Of a DNA stretch of 8,932 nt, positions 1-5,966 are shown in pieces. The DNA comes from an uncultured Anaerolineae bacterium (lineage in GTDB: Bacteria; Chloroflexota; Anaerolineae; Anaerolineales; UBA11858). Every line of letters begins with the position of its first letter. The stretch's first letter is position 1. The translations under genes and the position numbers were made by a program. The stretch covers positions 1 to 8,932 of the forward strand of contig CALCSH010000593.1 of the NCBI GenBank assembly GCA_937893815.1, read 5' to 3'. The notes below the pieces were generated by a model, which saw nothing but the letters and a program-made list of their open reading frames with translations, was not told the DNA's origin and ran no database searches.

Positions 1-2706
1 AATCTTTCCCGCTGGCAGACGTATGGGGATGTGTTGTTTCTCGATCAAAATACACTGAAATTTACCCCCGAGGAGATCTCCAGCTTGTTTCGCGAGCGTT
101 ACGAGTATCCGCTAAACGAAAAGGAAGTCAATACTCTTTACACGATCACCGAAGGTTGGGCAATAGCCTTGCAGTTGGCCTGGCAAAGCCTGCGCAGCGG
201 AGCTATTCAGACGATTGAAGAGCTTAGCACCAAGCAGAGTCAATCTTTGAGCGGCCTGTTTGATGTGCTCACGCACGAAGTACTTAATCGTCAGCCGCAA
301 GATATTCAGGATTTCATGCGAGTTTCTTCGATCTTGCGCGTGATGGCTCCGCCGGTCTGCGACGCTTTGCTTCGACGCCAAGATAGTAAAAAAATGCTGG
401 CGGCATTGCATCGCGAAGAGCTTTTCGTTGTGGACGCTGGTGAGGATGGCCTTCGCTATCATCCGATATTTCGACGCTTTTTGTTGGAGCAAAGTCCGCC
501 CGATCAACGTAAAGCCTGGCATCTGCGCGCTGCGGAATATTACCAGCAGCAGGCACAAATTGACGCCGCGATTTATCATCTCTTTATGGCTGAAAAATTT
601 GACCAGGCCGCTGATTTGTTGAGCGCATACGGCGCGCAATTACTGGCGATGGGCCGCCTGGACACGTTATCGTCCTATGTCGATACACTGCCCCCGGAAA
701 CCTTGCATCAATATCCATCGTTGCTCTCGTACATGGGCGATCTGGCGCGCTTGCACAGCCGTTTTCAGGAGGCTCTAGGCTGGTATCAACAGGCCGAAGC
801 CTTATGCCGCGAGCGCGGGCTTCCTGATGGAATTGGTCGCGCCCTGCGCGGGCAGGCGCGTGTTTACCTGGATACCGTCAGCCCAAGCCGTGCAGAAGAA
901 CTCCTGCAAGAGGCCTTGCGCCTGAGCGATGGTACCGCCGACCGCGAATCTCAAGCGCGCTTATATCAACTCCTGGCTGAAAACAAACTCAATGCTGGAA
1001 AACTCGAGGAGGCCGAAGAATTGCGTCGGCAATCTGAAACGATGCGCCGTGAAGGTCCAGCCGATTCGCAGCTTGAAATTCGGGTATTGTTGCGCACTGG
1101 CCGCCTTGAGGAGGCTCAGCAACAACTTGAAGCCTTGGTCGAGGCCGAACGGCAAGATCCGGTCCAAACGCCACGCGCCCACCGCGAGACCCAATTGCTG
1201 CTTTCATTCATTTATGCCTTGCAAGGGTATCCAGAAAAAGCGCTTCAGGCTGCCTTGCAAGGGACGCAGCGCGGTGAAATTCTCCAGTCTCCCTTTGTGA
1301 TTGCTGTTGGGTATATGCGCCAGGGCCATGCCCTCATGATGATTCCGCAAGAGGGGCGTTACGCGTTGGCGCGGCAGCGCTTTGAGCAAGCCGTCGAGAT
1401 TAGCCGCTCGCTGGCGGTTCCACGTTTGAGGGTAGAAGCCTGCTGGGGATTGTGCCGCACCTTTGGGTATTTGGGTGATTTTGCCGAAGCGAATAAGGCC
1501 GCTCAAGAAGGTATTGAATTGGCGAACCAGGCTGGCGACGAATGGAATGCTTCGTTAACGCGGCTGGTGATGGGCGCAAATCTGACCCTATCGAAAGAAT
1601 ATGCAACTGCCGCAGAATGGCTAAGCCAGGCGGCGCGCGGCTTTAGTGAGTGCAGCGATCCATTTGGGATTAATGTGGCGCGTTTATGGCTTTGTCTGGG
1701 TTGGTATCAACAAGACGAATTTGAGCGTCTGGCTCAAATGCTACCAAAAGTGCTGACCGCCTGCCGGCAACACCGCTACGATTATCTTTTTATCCGCCCC
1801 ACACTACTCGGGGTTCCCGATGAACGCTTGCTGGTACCGATGCTCATCTATGCCCGCGATCACGAATGGGAAGGCAATTACCCCAACAACCTGCTGCGGA
1901 CGATGGGCGTTGCGAATATTCGCTTGCATCCTGGCTTTCAACTGCGTATACATACCCTGGGTGGCTTTCAGGCCTGGCAAGGCGCAGATGAAATTCCGCA
2001 TGGGGGATGGCGGCGCGAAAAATCGCGCCAACTCTTCCAGGTACTGTTGGCAAATCGGCACACCCAATTGGCTCGCGAGCAATTATGCGAGCATCTCTGG
2101 CCGGGTGCCGATCCTGATATTTCGCAGCGCAATTTCAAAGTTGCCCTGAGTACACTCTATTCTGTGCTGGAGCCAGAACGTTCTGCAGGCAGCGAATCGG
2201 CTTTTGTGGTACGCGAAGGCACTAACTATGGCCTGCGCCCCGATGCAGACATCTGGCTTGATGTTGATGCGTTTACCTGGGCCGCAGAACAGGCTGAAAG
2301 CGCCCTCAATGGCAACCCCCAACAGGCGCTGACGCTGATGAAGAGGGCGCTGACCTTCTATCAGGGTGAATTTTTGCCCGATTCGCGCTATGAGACCTGG
2401 GCCGCAGGAGAGCGAGAGCGGCTGGCGGTCATCTATCTGCGCACTGCCGATCATTATTGCAAACTCAGCCTTGAATTCGGCAACCCGGATGAGGTGATTG
2501 ATCTGTGCCAGACCATTTTGGTTTACGACAATTGTTGGGAGCGCGCCTACCGCCACATGATGCTGGCCTATGAGCGCCTGGGCGATCACGGCCAAATTGC
2601 CCGCACCTATCAGCGCTGTGCTGAAACTTTGGCCGAAGAATTGGATGTCTCCCCCGCCCCGGAAACCGAAACGCTATACAAGCGGCTGATCACAGCCAAC
2701 CCATAA
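1..2706 (+). CDS. MalT/LuxR-like TPR transcriptional regulator with C-terminal winged-helix + BTAD module (5'-truncated)
   Basis: The reading frame is open from base 1, and the GTG at 31 is internal. The first residues (LSRWQTYGDVLFLDQ, then LKFTPEE and TEGWAIALQLA near 55) match the segment after the ATPase core in MalT-type STAND regulators, so the nucleotide-binding part lies upstream of the window. Residues about 165-600 are helical TPR-like repeats (e.g. ALGWYQQAEALCRERG, ALARQRFEQAVEISRSL). Residues about 646-745 resemble an OmpR-type winged helix (LRIHTLGGFQAW, WRREKSRQLFQVLLANR, LCEHLWPG, NFKVALSTLYSVLEP). Residues about 750-895 are a bacterial transcriptional activator domain (YQGEFLPD, WERAYRHMMLAYERLGD, YQRCAETLAEELDVSP). 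No LuxR-type HTH follows, so the winged helix should bind DNA. Such proteins usually sense a small ligand or partner and activate nearby genes. Its position just upstream of the biosynthetic string suggests local control (inference). The stop is TAA at 2704-2706. The family is secure; the ligand is unknown. Confidence 0.93.
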   Translation, partial: NLSRWQTYGDVLFLDQNTLKFTPEEISSLFRERYEYPLNEKEVNTLYTITEGWAIALQLAWQSLRSGAIQTIEELSTKQSQSLSGLFDVLTHEVLNRQPQDIQDFMRVSSILRVMAPPVCDALLRRQDSKKMLAALHREELFVVDAGEDGLRYHPIFRRFLLEQSPPDQRKAWHLRAAEYYQQQAQIDAAIYHLFMAEKFDQAADLLSAYGAQLLAMGRLDTLSSYVDTLPPETLHQYPSLLSYMGDLARLHSRFQEALGWYQQAEALCRERGLPDGIGRALRGQARVYLDTVSPSRAEELLQEALRLSDGTADRESQARLYQLLAENKLNAGKLEEAEELRRQSETMRREGPADSQLEIRVLLRTGRLEEAQQQLEALVEAERQDPVQTPRAHRETQLLLSFIYALQGYPEKALQAALQGTQRGEILQSPFVIAVGYMRQGHALMMIPQEGRYALARQRFEQAVEISRSLAVPRLRVEACWGLCRTFGYLGDFAEANKAAQEGIELANQAGDEWNASLTRLVMGANLTLSKEYATAAEWLSQAARGFSECSDPFGINVARLWLCLGWYQQDEFERLAQMLPKVLTACRQHRYDYLFIRPTLLGVPDERLLVPMLIYARDHEWEGNYPNNLLRTMGVANIRLHPGFQLRIHTLGGFQAWQGADEIPHGGWRREKSRQLFQVLLANRHTQLAREQLCEHLWPGADPDISQRNFKVALSTLYSVLEPERSAGSESAFVVREGTNYGLRPDADIWLDVDAFTWAAEQAESALNGNPQQALTLMKRALTFYQGEFLPDSRYETWAAGERERLAVIYLRTADHYCKLSLEFGNPDEVIDLCQTILVYDNCWERAYRHMMLAYERLGDHGQIARTYQRCAETLAEELDVSPAPETETLYKRLITANP

Positions 2707-2713
2707 TTGTTTT

Positions 2714-2729
2714 GTAACCCACCGGTTAC
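2714..2729. promoter_or_regulatory. Perfect 6-bp inverted repeat GTAACC-CACC-GGTTAC, candidate operator
   Basis: GTAACC (2714-2719) and GGTTAC (2724-2729) are perfect inverted arms around a 4-nt spacer. The element lies 8 nt after the regulator stop and about 57 nt before the start of the small ORF. A short symmetric element there is the expected form of a regulator binding site. It could also be a small hairpin or chance. No promoter hexamers with good spacing are evident around it. Confidence 0.4.
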
Positions 2730-2730
2730 G

Positions 2731-2760
2731 GCCCTTTGCTATGCTGATCTGGCAAAGGGC
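2731..2760 (+). terminator. GC-rich hairpin between regulator and downstream genes (terminator, attenuator or operator)
   Basis: GCCCTTTGC (2731-2739) pairs perfectly with GCAAAGGGC (2752-2760). Adding a T-G wobble and an A-T pair gives an 11-pair stem with an 8-nt loop. It starts directly after the previous inverted repeat. The bases that follow (ACTGTATTTAAGTTT) are A/T-rich but are not an uninterrupted T run, so an intrinsic terminator is only moderately supported. A partial terminator, attenuator or mRNA-stabilising stem at the 5' end of the downstream transcript is equally possible. Confidence 0.45.
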
Positions 2761-2786
2761 ACTGTATTTAAGTTTGGAGTGTGTGT

Positions 2787-3002
2787 ATGGAAAATGAGCA
2801 TCAACCGGACATAACCTCGTTTGTCATTCGTTTTGTGCGCGAACAAACCAAAACACCCGAAACGCCTTCGCCGTATCGGGGATCAATCCGCCACATCCAA
2901 ACCGATGAGGAGTGTGTCTTCACTCGCTGGGAAGATGCTGTAAATTTTATTCGAAACTACGTTCCCGTAGAAACAGGAGATGCAAATGCGATTACAGGAT
3001 AA
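2787..3002 (+). CDS. Small hypothetical protein (71 aa), translationally coupled to the SDR
   Basis: The ATG at 2787 is preferred over the in-frame GTG at 2781 because GGAG (2776-2779) lies 7 nt before it. The 71-aa product is soluble with no signal peptide or membrane segment. It shows a basic/aromatic pattern: SFVIRFVRE (residues 11-19), YRGSIRHIQ (30-38), then FTRW followed by EDAVNFIRNYV (45-59). This layout resembles short uncharacterised proteins I associate with Chloroflexota-like genomes, from memory and unverified. The 3' end overlaps the SDR start at 2986 by 17 nt, and the SDR ribosome binding site lies inside this ORF, so the two are very likely co-translated. The function is unknown. 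A small accessory or regulatory subunit of the neighbouring enzymes is possible but is not shown by the sequence. Confidence 0.8.
   Translation: MENEHQPDITSFVIRFVREQTKTPETPSPYRGSIRHIQTDEECVFTRWEDAVNFIRNYVPVETGDANAITG
2975..2979 (+). promoter_or_regulatory. Ribosome binding site that fixes the SDR start
   Basis: AGGAG at 2975-2979 sits 6 nt before the ATG at 2986 but directly abuts the in-frame ATG at 2980. The second ATG is therefore the likely start, which also gives the usual SDR N-terminus (MRLQDKVCLITGG). The site lies inside the upstream small ORF, consistent with translational coupling. Confidence 0.75.
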
Positions 3003-3744
3003 AGTATGTCTGATCACTGGAGGGGCCGCCGGAATTGGCAAAGCGACTGCCAAGCGGTTTGCCGAAGAAGGAGCAAAAGTTATCATTGCCGACCTGGTAG
3101 AGGATGCCGGTCAAAAAACAGCGGCAGAACTCGGGGCGGATTTCTATAAAGTGGACGTGGCCGACAGGCAGGATGTGCAAAACTGGGTGGATGCTGTCGT
3201 CGAGAAATATGGCCGCGTCGATGTCATCATCAATAATGCCGGCGTGCTGCGTGATGGCCTGTTTGTCAAAGTCAAGGATGGCGAACTCGTCAGCCAGATG
3301 TCAGAAGCCAATTTCGATCTGGTGATTGATGTTAATCTTAAGGGCGTTTTCAACTGCGCCCAGGCTGTCGCCCCTTATATGATCAAGCAAGGCGGCGGGG
3401 CGATCCTCAACACCACTTCCATCGTCGGGCTGGATGGCAACTTTGGGCAGACCAATTATGTAGCCTCCAAAGCCGGGGTGATCGGCATGACCAAAGTCTG
3501 GGCGCGCGAATTGGGCCGCCATCAAATCCGCGTCAACGCCGTTGCGCCGGGCTTCACGCTCACCGAAATGGTCAGGCAAATGCCCGAAAAAGTCCTCGAC
3601 GGCATGATCGCCAAAACCCCCATGCGGCGCATGGGCGAACCTGTTGATATTGCCAACGCCTTCCTCTTCCTGGCCTCCGATGAAGCCGCTTTTATCTCCG
3701 GCGTCACCCTGCGCGTGGATGGCGGCATCGTTGTCGGCACCTGA
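2986..3744 (+). CDS. Classical short-chain dehydrogenase/reductase, FabG-like 3-oxoacyl-thioester reductase
   Basis: This is a 252-aa Rossmann-fold NAD(P)(H) oxidoreductase, typical length for the classical SDR family, probably cytosolic. Visible motifs are the cofactor loop TGGAAGIG (11-18), Asp36 at the end of beta-2 (usually favours NAD(H) over NADP(H)), NNAG (83-86), and the catalytic residues Asn117, Ser145, Tyr158 and Lys162 (YVASK), followed by RVNAVAPGF and the C-terminal GVTLRVDGG. The likely reaction is 3-oxoacyl-CoA/ACP to 3-hydroxyacyl, or the reverse. Between NNAG and catalytic Asn117 there are about 9 more residues than in E. coli FabG (segment KVKDGELVSQMSEANF); I recall this variant in other FabG-like SDRs. 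The next gene starts 1 nt after its stop, so the enzymes are co-expressed. The family is certain; the substrate is inferred from context. Confidence 0.93.
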   Translation: MRLQDKVCLITGGAAGIGKATAKRFAEEGAKVIIADLVEDAGQKTAAELGADFYKVDVADRQDVQNWVDAVVEKYGRVDVIINNAGVLRDGLFVKVKDGELVSQMSEANFDLVIDVNLKGVFNCAQAVAPYMIKQGGGAILNTTSIVGLDGNFGQTNYVASKAGVIGMTKVWARELGRHQIRVNAVAPGFTLTEMVRQMPEKVLDGMIAKTPMRRMGEPVDIANAFLFLASDEAAFISGVTLRVDGGIVVGT

Positions 3745-3745
3745 T

Positions 3746-4747
3746 ATGACTCGAACCGCACAGATTCTCTCTACGGGCAGCTATGTGCCCGACCGCGTTG
3801 TCACCAACGCCGAAATTGACCAAATGCTTGGTGAGTCGACCAGTCAATGGCTGCTTGATAATGTTGGCATCGAAGAACGCCGCTGGATGTCGCCGGAGCA
3901 AACCACTTCGGATTTAATCGTCGAGGCCAGCCGCAAAGCCTTGCAAAAAGCAGGCGTCTCGCCCGCCGAAATTGATCTGATTATCGTCTCCACCGACACC
4001 CCCGACTACCTCTCCCCCAGCACATCGATTGTCGTGCAGCACAAACTTGGCGCGGAAAAAGCCGGCTGCTACGATGTCAACAGCGCCTGCGCCGGATGGG
4101 TGACCGCCCTCGATCAGGGGGCGCGCTATCTCGCCACGGAAGACAGTTTCCGCTATGTGCTGGTGGCTGGCGGCTATGGCATGAGCCGCTATATCAATCA
4201 GGCCGATAAGAAGACCGCTAATCTCTTTGCCGATGGCGCAGGCGCGGCACTGCTGGGGGTAGGCGACTCTCCGGGGTTTTTGGCAAGCAATCTGCTCGCC
4301 AAGGGTGAATATCACGACGCTTTGGGAATCTACTGTGGGGGCGCCTCCCGCCCCGCCACCGCGGAAAATATCGCCGAGCATGGCAAACCCGTCGTCGAGT
4401 TCGTCAAAAAATTCCCAAAAACCTTCAATACCGAATATTGGCCCAAGCTGATGCAGGGCGCGCTCGATAAAGTCGGTCTTACCTTTGATGATATTGATCT
4501 TTATCTCTTCACGCAGCTCAATTTGCGCACCATCGAGTATATGATTGATTTGCTCGGACAGCCCATCGAGAAAACACATTGGGTGATGCATAAATGGGGC
4601 TATACCGGCTCACCCTGCGTGATTATGGCGCTGGACGATGCTATCGAGCAGGGACGCGGCCCGAAACCGGGCGAGAAGATACTGTTCTGTGCCAGCGGAG
4701 GCGGGATCAGTATGGCGGCGTCGGTATGGCAGTGGACAACAGGATAA
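3746..4747 (+). CDS. FabH/KAS III-like thiolase-fold enzyme with atypical active site
   Basis: The ATG at 3746, 1 nt after the SDR stop, is chosen because the FabH-like N-terminus (ILSTGSYVPDRVVTN) begins there; the longer open frame from 3644 reads through the SDR gene. The product is 333 aa, the normal KAS III length. Fold landmarks are GIEERRW (41-47), the nucleophile Cys115 in NSACAGW, the LFADGAGAALLG segment (160-171) and the GGG motif (318-320). Aligned by eye with E. coli FabH, HQANLRI corresponds to TQLNLRT, putting Thr256 in place of the catalytic His. HGNTSAAS corresponds to WGYTGSPC, putting Tyr286 in place of the catalytic Asn. Cys is thus kept while both decarboxylation residues are lost, which argues against ordinary malonyl-ACP condensation. 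Acyl transfer, a non-decarboxylative reaction or a partner-dependent role are alternatives. It ends 3 nt before the hydrolase start. Confidence 0.88.
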   Translation: MTRTAQILSTGSYVPDRVVTNAEIDQMLGESTSQWLLDNVGIEERRWMSPEQTTSDLIVEASRKALQKAGVSPAEIDLIIVSTDTPDYLSPSTSIVVQHKLGAEKAGCYDVNSACAGWVTALDQGARYLATEDSFRYVLVAGGYGMSRYINQADKKTANLFADGAGAALLGVGDSPGFLASNLLAKGEYHDALGIYCGGASRPATAENIAEHGKPVVEFVKKFPKTFNTEYWPKLMQGALDKVGLTFDDIDLYLFTQLNLRTIEYMIDLLGQPIEKTHWVMHKWGYTGSPCVIMALDDAIEQGRGPKPGEKILFCASGGGISMAASVWQWTTG

Positions 4748-4750
4748 GCT

Positions 4751-5638
4751 ATGGCTGAAAATGATAAGCTCGCCCCAAATCGCAGTGGATTTGTTCCGGT
4801 AGAAAACGGCACGCGCCAAATTTATTGGGAATACTTTGGTAACGGTGACAAAGAAGTTGTGGTTTTTCTCAACGGCCTGGCGATGCTGACCAAGTCGTGG
4901 TATCGCACCGTGCCATTTTTACATCCCGATTATGACATCTTGCTCTATGATTATTTCGGGCAGGGGCAATCTTCGCAGGAAGACGAACCCTACTTTATCT
5001 CGAAATTCGCCGATTATCTTGTGATGGTGATGAATGCCGCCGGGGTCGATAAAATCCACCCCATTGGAGTTTCGTATGGCGGCTTTATTGGGGCCGAGTT
5101 GGGCCGCCTGCACCAGGATCGCCTGCACACGTTGATTCTGTCGGGCATTCTGCTCACCCGCGAGACGCTTTTCCAAATGTATCAGGATATTTCGCTGCGC
5201 TTCTATCACTCTACGGATGAAGTCTTTGATATTTACACCCAATATCTCTATGAGAAAACATTTGGCGAAAATATCTCGCGCAAGATTTACGGCCCTGCCA
5301 TGGATGCTGGCCGCTATAAATTCTATGACCGCTATAAAGATAAAAAATATTGTCTGGTGCGCCTGACAGAAGCCCAAAACCCTTATTTCGAAAATATTGA
5401 TGCCAACCCCGATGCTTACCGCAACGTGCAAACCCCCACGCTAATTCTGACTGGCGAGCAAGACCGCGCTATCCCGCCCTGGCAGCAGACCAAAATGGTC
5501 GATATTCTGCCCAACAGCCGCCAGATCATGATCCCGGAATGCGGCCACATGACCTATATGGAACGCCCGGATATTTTCTGGCCGGTGGTGAGGGCGTTTT
5601 TGCAGGCGAAGTCAATAAAGTTTGAGGTATTAAAGTAG
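4751..5638 (+). CDS. Alpha/beta-hydrolase (serine hydrolase), possible thioesterase, esterase or lactonase
   Basis: The 295-aa product has a full alpha/beta-hydrolase fold and no signal peptide. The oxyanion-hole region is VVFLNGLAM (37-45), followed by LLYDYFGQGQSS (64-75). The nucleophile elbow GVSYGG has Ser108, the acid is Asp238 (TGEQDRAIP) and the base is His266 (ECGHMTYMERP). The cap segment of about residues 141-213 is rich in Tyr and Phe (17 of 73), suggesting a hydrophobic or aromatic acyl pocket. AGGA at 4741-4744, 6 nt before the start, overlaps the end of the KAS III-like gene, so the two are coupled. In context it may release or edit an acyl product made by the thioester enzymes. 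It is not an OleB orthologue in the strict sense, because OleB belongs to the haloalkane-dehalogenase group with an Asp nucleophile. The substrate is unknown. Confidence 0.9.
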   Translation: MAENDKLAPNRSGFVPVENGTRQIYWEYFGNGDKEVVVFLNGLAMLTKSWYRTVPFLHPDYDILLYDYFGQGQSSQEDEPYFISKFADYLVMVMNAAGVDKIHPIGVSYGGFIGAELGRLHQDRLHTLILSGILLTRETLFQMYQDISLRFYHSTDEVFDIYTQYLYEKTFGENISRKIYGPAMDAGRYKFYDRYKDKKYCLVRLTEAQNPYFENIDANPDAYRNVQTPTLILTGEQDRAIPPWQQTKMVDILPNSRQIMIPECGHMTYMERPDIFWPVVRAFLQAKSIKFEVLK

Positions 5639-5647
5639 GAAGTACTC

Positions 5648-5759
5648 ATGAGCGAGAAAGTTTTGAATTTTGGAAAAAGACATTGGTGCATAAATCGAAG
5701 CAAAAATTCTTGAACTCAGGCGAATGATTTATGCGCTCATTAACAGTTTACCGAAATAA
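5648..5759 (+). pseudogene. Degraded N-terminal fragment, possibly of a four-helix-bundle (S23/IVP-type) protein
   Basis: An ATG at 5648 follows AGGA (5637-5640). The first frame gives MSEKVLNFGK and then runs into a stop after 21 residues. Shifting frame near 5670 gives LEKDIGA, a TAA, then IEAKILELRRMIYALINSLPK and TAA at 5757-5759. Joined, these resemble the start of short four-helix-bundle proteins of the 23S rRNA intervening-sequence type, which often read 'A...L...IY.L..SFPK'. The resemblance is from memory and the piece is only about 37 residues long. If it is real, at least one frameshift, one in-frame stop and loss of the 3' two thirds have occurred. It could also be non-coding sequence. 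Confidence 0.3.
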
Positions 5760-5764
5760 AGTGA

Positions 5765-5796
5765 GAAGTAAGAAGTTGCTTTCCACTTCCTGCTTC
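5765..5796. repeat. Imperfect 12-bp hairpin
   Basis: GAAGTAAGAAGT (5765-5776) and ACTTCCTGCTTC (5785-5796) are inverted arms with 10 Watson-Crick pairs, one G-U pair and one mismatch around an 8-nt loop. The left arm is itself a near-tandem repeat of AGAAGTA. No T tract follows, so it is not a standard terminator. It may act as a stem at the 3' end of the upstream transcript or be part of a mobile fold-back element. Confidence 0.45.
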
Positions 5797-5801
5797 ATAG
5801 C

Positions 5802-5816
5802 GCGGCCTCCAGCCGC
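5802..5816. repeat. Short GC-rich palindrome GCGGC-CTCCA-GCCGC
   Basis: Five perfect GC-rich pairs surround a 5-nt loop, located between the imperfect hairpin to its left and the long repeat to its right. It is REP-like in size and base content. No other copy is visible in the window. Confidence 0.35.
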
Positions 5817-5828
5817 AACCAAAAATTA

Positions 5829-5898
5829 ACCGCGGAGATCGCTGAGTTCGCGGAGAAAAAACACAGAAAAACTCAGCGCTCTCCGCGTGCTCTGCGGT
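5829..5898. repeat. Long imperfect inverted repeat of 9-nt CGCnGAGnn units, copy 1
   Basis: The left arm has three consecutive 9-nt units (CCGCGGAGA, TCGCTGAGT, TCGCGGAGA). After an A-rich spacer, the right arm has three units in the opposite sense (ACTCAGCGC, TCTCCGCGT, GCTCTGCGGT). The outer boundaries are ACCGC and GCGGT. The same architecture recurs at 7535-7611, so this is an interspersed family and not a local accident. Repeats of this general 'CGCAGAG/CTCTGCG' type are widespread between genes in environmental bacteria. Their role is unknown, and the folded RNA would be a large hairpin. The opposite strand reads as a spurious open frame (TAEHAESAE). Confidence 0.8.
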
Positions 5899-5939
5899 GA
5901 AAGATTTGCGCGAATGAGGCAAATGTTTCGTGGTAATAC

Positions 5940-5945
5940 TATACT
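5940..5945 (+). promoter_or_regulatory. Possible -10 element (TATACT) for the acyl-CoA ligase gene
   Basis: TATACT matches five of six positions of the sigma-70-type -10 box and lies 21 nt before the ligase ATG. The best -35 candidate at 18-nt spacing, GAGGCA (5916-5921), is weak. The 5' leader would be very short. A promoter is expected here because the gap separates the ligase from the upstream string, but this site is only a suggestion. Confidence 0.3.
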
Positions 5946-5956
5946 TCCCACCAACC

Positions 5957-5961
5957 GGAGG
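5957..5961 (+). promoter_or_regulatory. Strong ribosome binding site of the acyl-CoA ligase
   Basis: GGAGG ends 5 nt before the ATG at 5967. This supports that start, which also gives an N-terminus of normal length for the family. Confidence 0.7.
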
Positions 5962-5966
5962 TTCCC

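Larger units (their letters stand above)
5639..5966. other. Intergenic region with gene relic, stacked fold-back elements and possible promoter
   Basis: This 328-nt stretch has no intact gene. From left to right it holds a probable frameshifted relic (5648-5759), an imperfect 12-bp hairpin (5765-5796), a short GCGGC/GCCGC hairpin (5802-5816), a long imperfect inverted repeat of 9-nt units (5829-5898), a possible -10 element (5940-5945) and the ligase ribosome binding site GGAGG (5957-5961). It divides the tight upstream string from the ligase, so the ligase probably has its own promoter. Confidence 0.7.

Noticed and set aside
31..33. GTG at 31 as the true start of the regulator
   Set aside because: The frame is open upstream to base 1 and encodes LSRWQTYGD, which continues the MalT-like domain, so the gene is cut by the window edge.
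2980..2982. ATG at 2980 as the SDR start
   Set aside because: The AGGAG site directly abuts it, leaving no spacing; the ATG at 2986 has the proper 6-nt spacing.
3644..3745. N-terminal extension of the KAS III-like protein from 3644
   Set aside because: The extension overlaps the conserved SDR C-terminus in another frame, and its residues (MILPTPSSSW...) do not fit the family; the ATG at 3746 begins the FabH-like N-terminus.
3914..4591. Antisense open frame of 225 codons inside the KAS III-like gene
   Set aside because: It is a shadow of a clearly conserved gene, with no ribosome binding site or family features.
5829..5898. CRISPR-like array
   Set aside because: The 9-nt units are adjacent, in two opposite orientations, without unique spacers of constant length, and no cas gene is present.
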